In this document: positions 5,241-6,223 of the stretch, in pieces
Layout of the letters: each line of letters starts with the position of its first letter
How positions within the stretch are numbered: position 1 is the first letter of the stretch
Source of the DNA: Halovenus sp.
GTDB lineage: Archaea > Halobacteriota > Halobacteria > Halobacteriales > Haloarculaceae
Assembly (NCBI GenBank): GCA_028274925.1
Contig: JAQCNR010000482.1
Coordinates: forward strand, 1-6,223
Reading direction: 5' to 3'
DNA: 6,223 nt
Translations under genes and position numbers: made by a program
Notes under the pieces: generated by a model
What the model was told of the DNA's origin: nothing
Seen by the model: only the letters and a program-made list of their open reading frames with translations
Database searches by the model: none

Positions 5241-5683
5241 CAGGCGGCCCGCTGGAGGAGTTGCTCCAGCGTTGTCCGGTCCTGCGCGCCGACCACTCGC
5301 TCGACTGGCTCACCATCCGCGAAGACAACCAGCGTTGGCACGCCCTGTGCGCCGAGTTGCTGGGCGAGGCGCTGGTGGCGGTCGACATCCACCTTCGCGA
5401 CTGCTGCATCGCTCTCGGCGGCGAGTGATTCGATTGTCGGCTCCATCATCTGACACGGCCCACACCAGTCTGCATAACAGTCGACGAGTACGAGATTGTG
5501 TGTCGACGTCACCTCCTGAAAGTGTGACTGGTCTTCGATTTCGATCGGTGAGTTGGGTGTCTCTCCGGTCTCGGTGTTCCCGGCGGCTGACCCCGTTTCT
5601 CCAGAGTCACGCTGTTCTTTCAGTTCTTCGCGCTTCTGCTGGCGAATTCGTTCGAGTTCGTCCAGTTCCTCGCTGTCGCTCAT
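5240..5683 (-). CDS. trxA: Thioredoxin with charged N-terminal extension
   Basis: The 147-residue protein is a cytosolic dithiol-disulfide oxidoreductase. The thioredoxin fold spans about residues 47-147 and contains the classical redox site WCGPC (73-77) and the cis-proline loop GVPTLVVF (Pro116 within 114-121). FADGEPVERVVGA (121-133) is the usual strand-turn-strand. An extra cysteine, Cys69, sits in the strand before the active site (VDCYADWCGPC). The first 45 residues are an extension: a charged helix ELDELERIRQQKREELKEQ (7-25) that may form a coiled coil, then a Gly/Ser/Thr/Glu linker. There is no signal peptide, so the protein is cytosolic. The stop TGA overlaps the nucleotidyltransferase ATG by one base. 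A TATA-like box 28 bp before the ATG supports this start and a leaderless transcript. The physiological partner is unknown. The symbol is the generic family name. Confidence 0.92.
   Translation of the reverse strand: MSDSEELDELERIRQQKREELKEQRDSGETGSAAGNTETGETPNSPIEIEDQSHFQEVTSTHNLVLVDCYADWCGPCQMMEPTIESLAAESDAAVAKVDVDRHQRLAQQLGAQGVPTLVVFADGEPVERVVGAQDRTTLEQLLQRAA
5250..5271 (-). repeat. Perfect 8-bp inverted repeat at the thioredoxin/nucleotidyltransferase junction
   Basis: On the minus strand the arms CGCTGGAG and CTCCAGCG flank a six-base loop, CAACTC. In RNA this would be a stable G/C-rich hairpin inside the last thioredoxin codons (LEQLLQR). Its 3' arm ends 9 bases before the nucleotidyltransferase ATG. 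The 5' arm holds a GGAG, so the fold would hide that Shine-Dalgarno-like core, although GGAG is too far upstream to serve the ATG directly. No T tract follows, so it is not a terminator. Confidence 0.45.
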
Positions 5684-5707
5684 TGGCTAGTTGTAGACGG
5701 TGAATAC

Positions 5708-5715
5708 TGTAAAAT
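5708..5715 (-). promoter_or_regulatory. TATA-like box for the thioredoxin gene
   Basis: The minus strand reads ATTTTACA, centred 28-29 bp upstream of the thioredoxin ATG, in the 50-bp gap after atpD. Spacing fits a leaderless start, and no Shine-Dalgarno sequence is seen. The short T run may also help end the ATPase transcript, since archaeal terminators are T-rich, but it is only four bases. Confidence 0.45.
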
Positions 5716-5733
5716 GTACCGGCGTCTTCGTCG

Positions 5734-6223
5734 TTAGTCGTCCGCAGAGACGGGCTCCTGCTCTTTCTCGGCCTCTTGCTCCTGTTCACGCTCCTCGCGT
5801 TCTTCCTCCTCTTTTTTGGCTTTGATTTTCTTCAGGCGGAAAATCTCCTCACGCTCTTGCTCTTCGAGTTTCTGCTCGATGTACTCCTGATTCTCGTGGA
5901 GGTCGGGCAGCAGTTTGAACTCGAGGGCGTTGACGCGGCGCTTGGTCGTCTCGATTTCGTTGAGCATCTTCTTCATCGCCGTCTCGACTTCTGCAGCGAG
6001 AATAATCTGGTCGATAAGTTCTTCGTATGCCCCCGCTGCCTCGTCGATGCGTGCGCTGGTGCCGAGAACACCGTAGCCGCGCTCCTGAAGGTTTTTCTGG
6101 ACCTTGGTCGACTCAATCTGGGGGACGACGACGCCCATGATATTCTTCGATTGGGTCGTGATCTCCGGATGCTCTTTCAGTGCCGAGGCCGCGCCCCGAA
6201 CGGCCACGTCGCCCTCAGTCGCC
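5734..6223 (-). CDS. atpD: A-type ATP synthase subunit D (5' end cut by window)
   Basis: Subunit D is the coiled-coil central-stalk rotor subunit of the archaeal A1Ao ATP synthase, working with subunit F inside the catalytic A3B3 hexamer. The window holds the last 162 residues. The frame continues past the GTG at 6205-6207 to the right edge, reading ATEGD before it, so that GTG is internal. Conserved blocks include KNIMGVVVPQIES, RGYGVLGTSARIDEAA, ILAAEVETAMKKMLNEIETT and KRRVNALEF. These are followed by the long C-terminal helix (ENQEYIEQKLEEQEREEIFR) and a Lys/Glu-rich, then acidic, tail ending in SADD. The full protein is normally about 220-230 residues, so some 60-65 N-terminal residues lie outside. 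Haloarchaeal atp operons usually end with atpD, which agrees with the separate promoter of the thioredoxin 50 bp downstream. Confidence 0.97.
   Translation of the reverse strand, partial: ATEGDVAVRGAASALKEHPEITTQSKNIMGVVVPQIESTKVQKNLQERGYGVLGTSARIDEAAGAYEELIDQIILAAEVETAMKKMLNEIETTKRRVNALEFKLLPDLHENQEYIEQKLEEQEREEIFRLKKIKAKKEEEEREEREQEQEAEKEQEPVSADD

Noticed and set aside
6205..6207. GTG as the start of the ATPase subunit D gene
   Set aside because: The frame continues upstream with residues that match subunit D (ATEGD before VAVRGAA), and the protein would lack its N-terminal helix. The true start is outside the window.
1..6223. CRISPR array, transposase, attachment site, tRNA or rRNA
   Set aside because: I looked for regularly spaced repeats, transposase motifs, terminal repeats and tRNA-like cloverleaf segments on both strands and saw none. 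Genes and short gaps account for the whole window.

Overview
The window looks like chromosomal DNA from a haloarchaeon (class Halobacteria). The signs are an archaeal A-type ATPase subunit D gene with a haloarchaeal-style acidic tail, acidic proteins throughout, a Tat-type lipoprotein with an Asp-rich linker, AglF/AglG-like glycosylation proteins, and A/T-rich TATA-like boxes 26-29 bp upstream of start codons (the leaderless layout common in haloarchaea). I cannot assign a genus. All seven genes lie on the minus strand, so they are read from the right edge of the window to the left.

In transcription order: (1) the C-terminal part of atpD (5734-6223), cut by the right edge. (2) A thioredoxin with a charged N-terminal extension (5240-5683), with its own TATA-like box. 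(3) A sugar-1-phosphate nucleotidyltransferase resembling AglF (4533-5240), whose start shares one base with the thioredoxin stop (TGATG). (4) A 142-bp A/T-rich gap carrying promoter candidates and an inverted repeat. (5) A 508-residue Tat-exported lipoprotein with two CARDB-like beta-sandwich repeats, a carboxypeptidase-regulatory-like domain and an unassigned beta-rich C-terminal domain (2864-4390). (6) An AglG-like family 2 glycosyltransferase with a C-terminal membrane segment (1944-2855), 8 bp downstream. (7) A family 4 glycosyltransferase (764-1900). (8) A short-chain dehydrogenase of the retinol-dehydrogenase/WWOX-like type (1-720), cut by the left edge and with its own TATA-like box.

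The coherent theme is surface glycosylation. The nucleotidyltransferase would activate a sugar (UDP-glucose if it works like AglF), and the GT2 and GT4 enzymes would add sugars to a lipid carrier or glycan. The lipoprotein that heads the GT2-GT4 gene string carries five N-glycosylation sequons, so it may be a client of the pathway; that is inference. The thioredoxin is translationally coupled to the nucleotidyltransferase, which raises an untested redox link. The ATPase and SDR genes appear to be ordinary flanking genes.

There is no CRISPR array, mobile element, tRNA or rRNA that I can see, and no stretch over 300 bp lacks a gene. Most of the window is ordinary. The less ordinary points are the lipoprotein-plus-glycosyltransferase arrangement, the lipoprotein's C-terminal domain, and two small inverted repeats at gene junctions.
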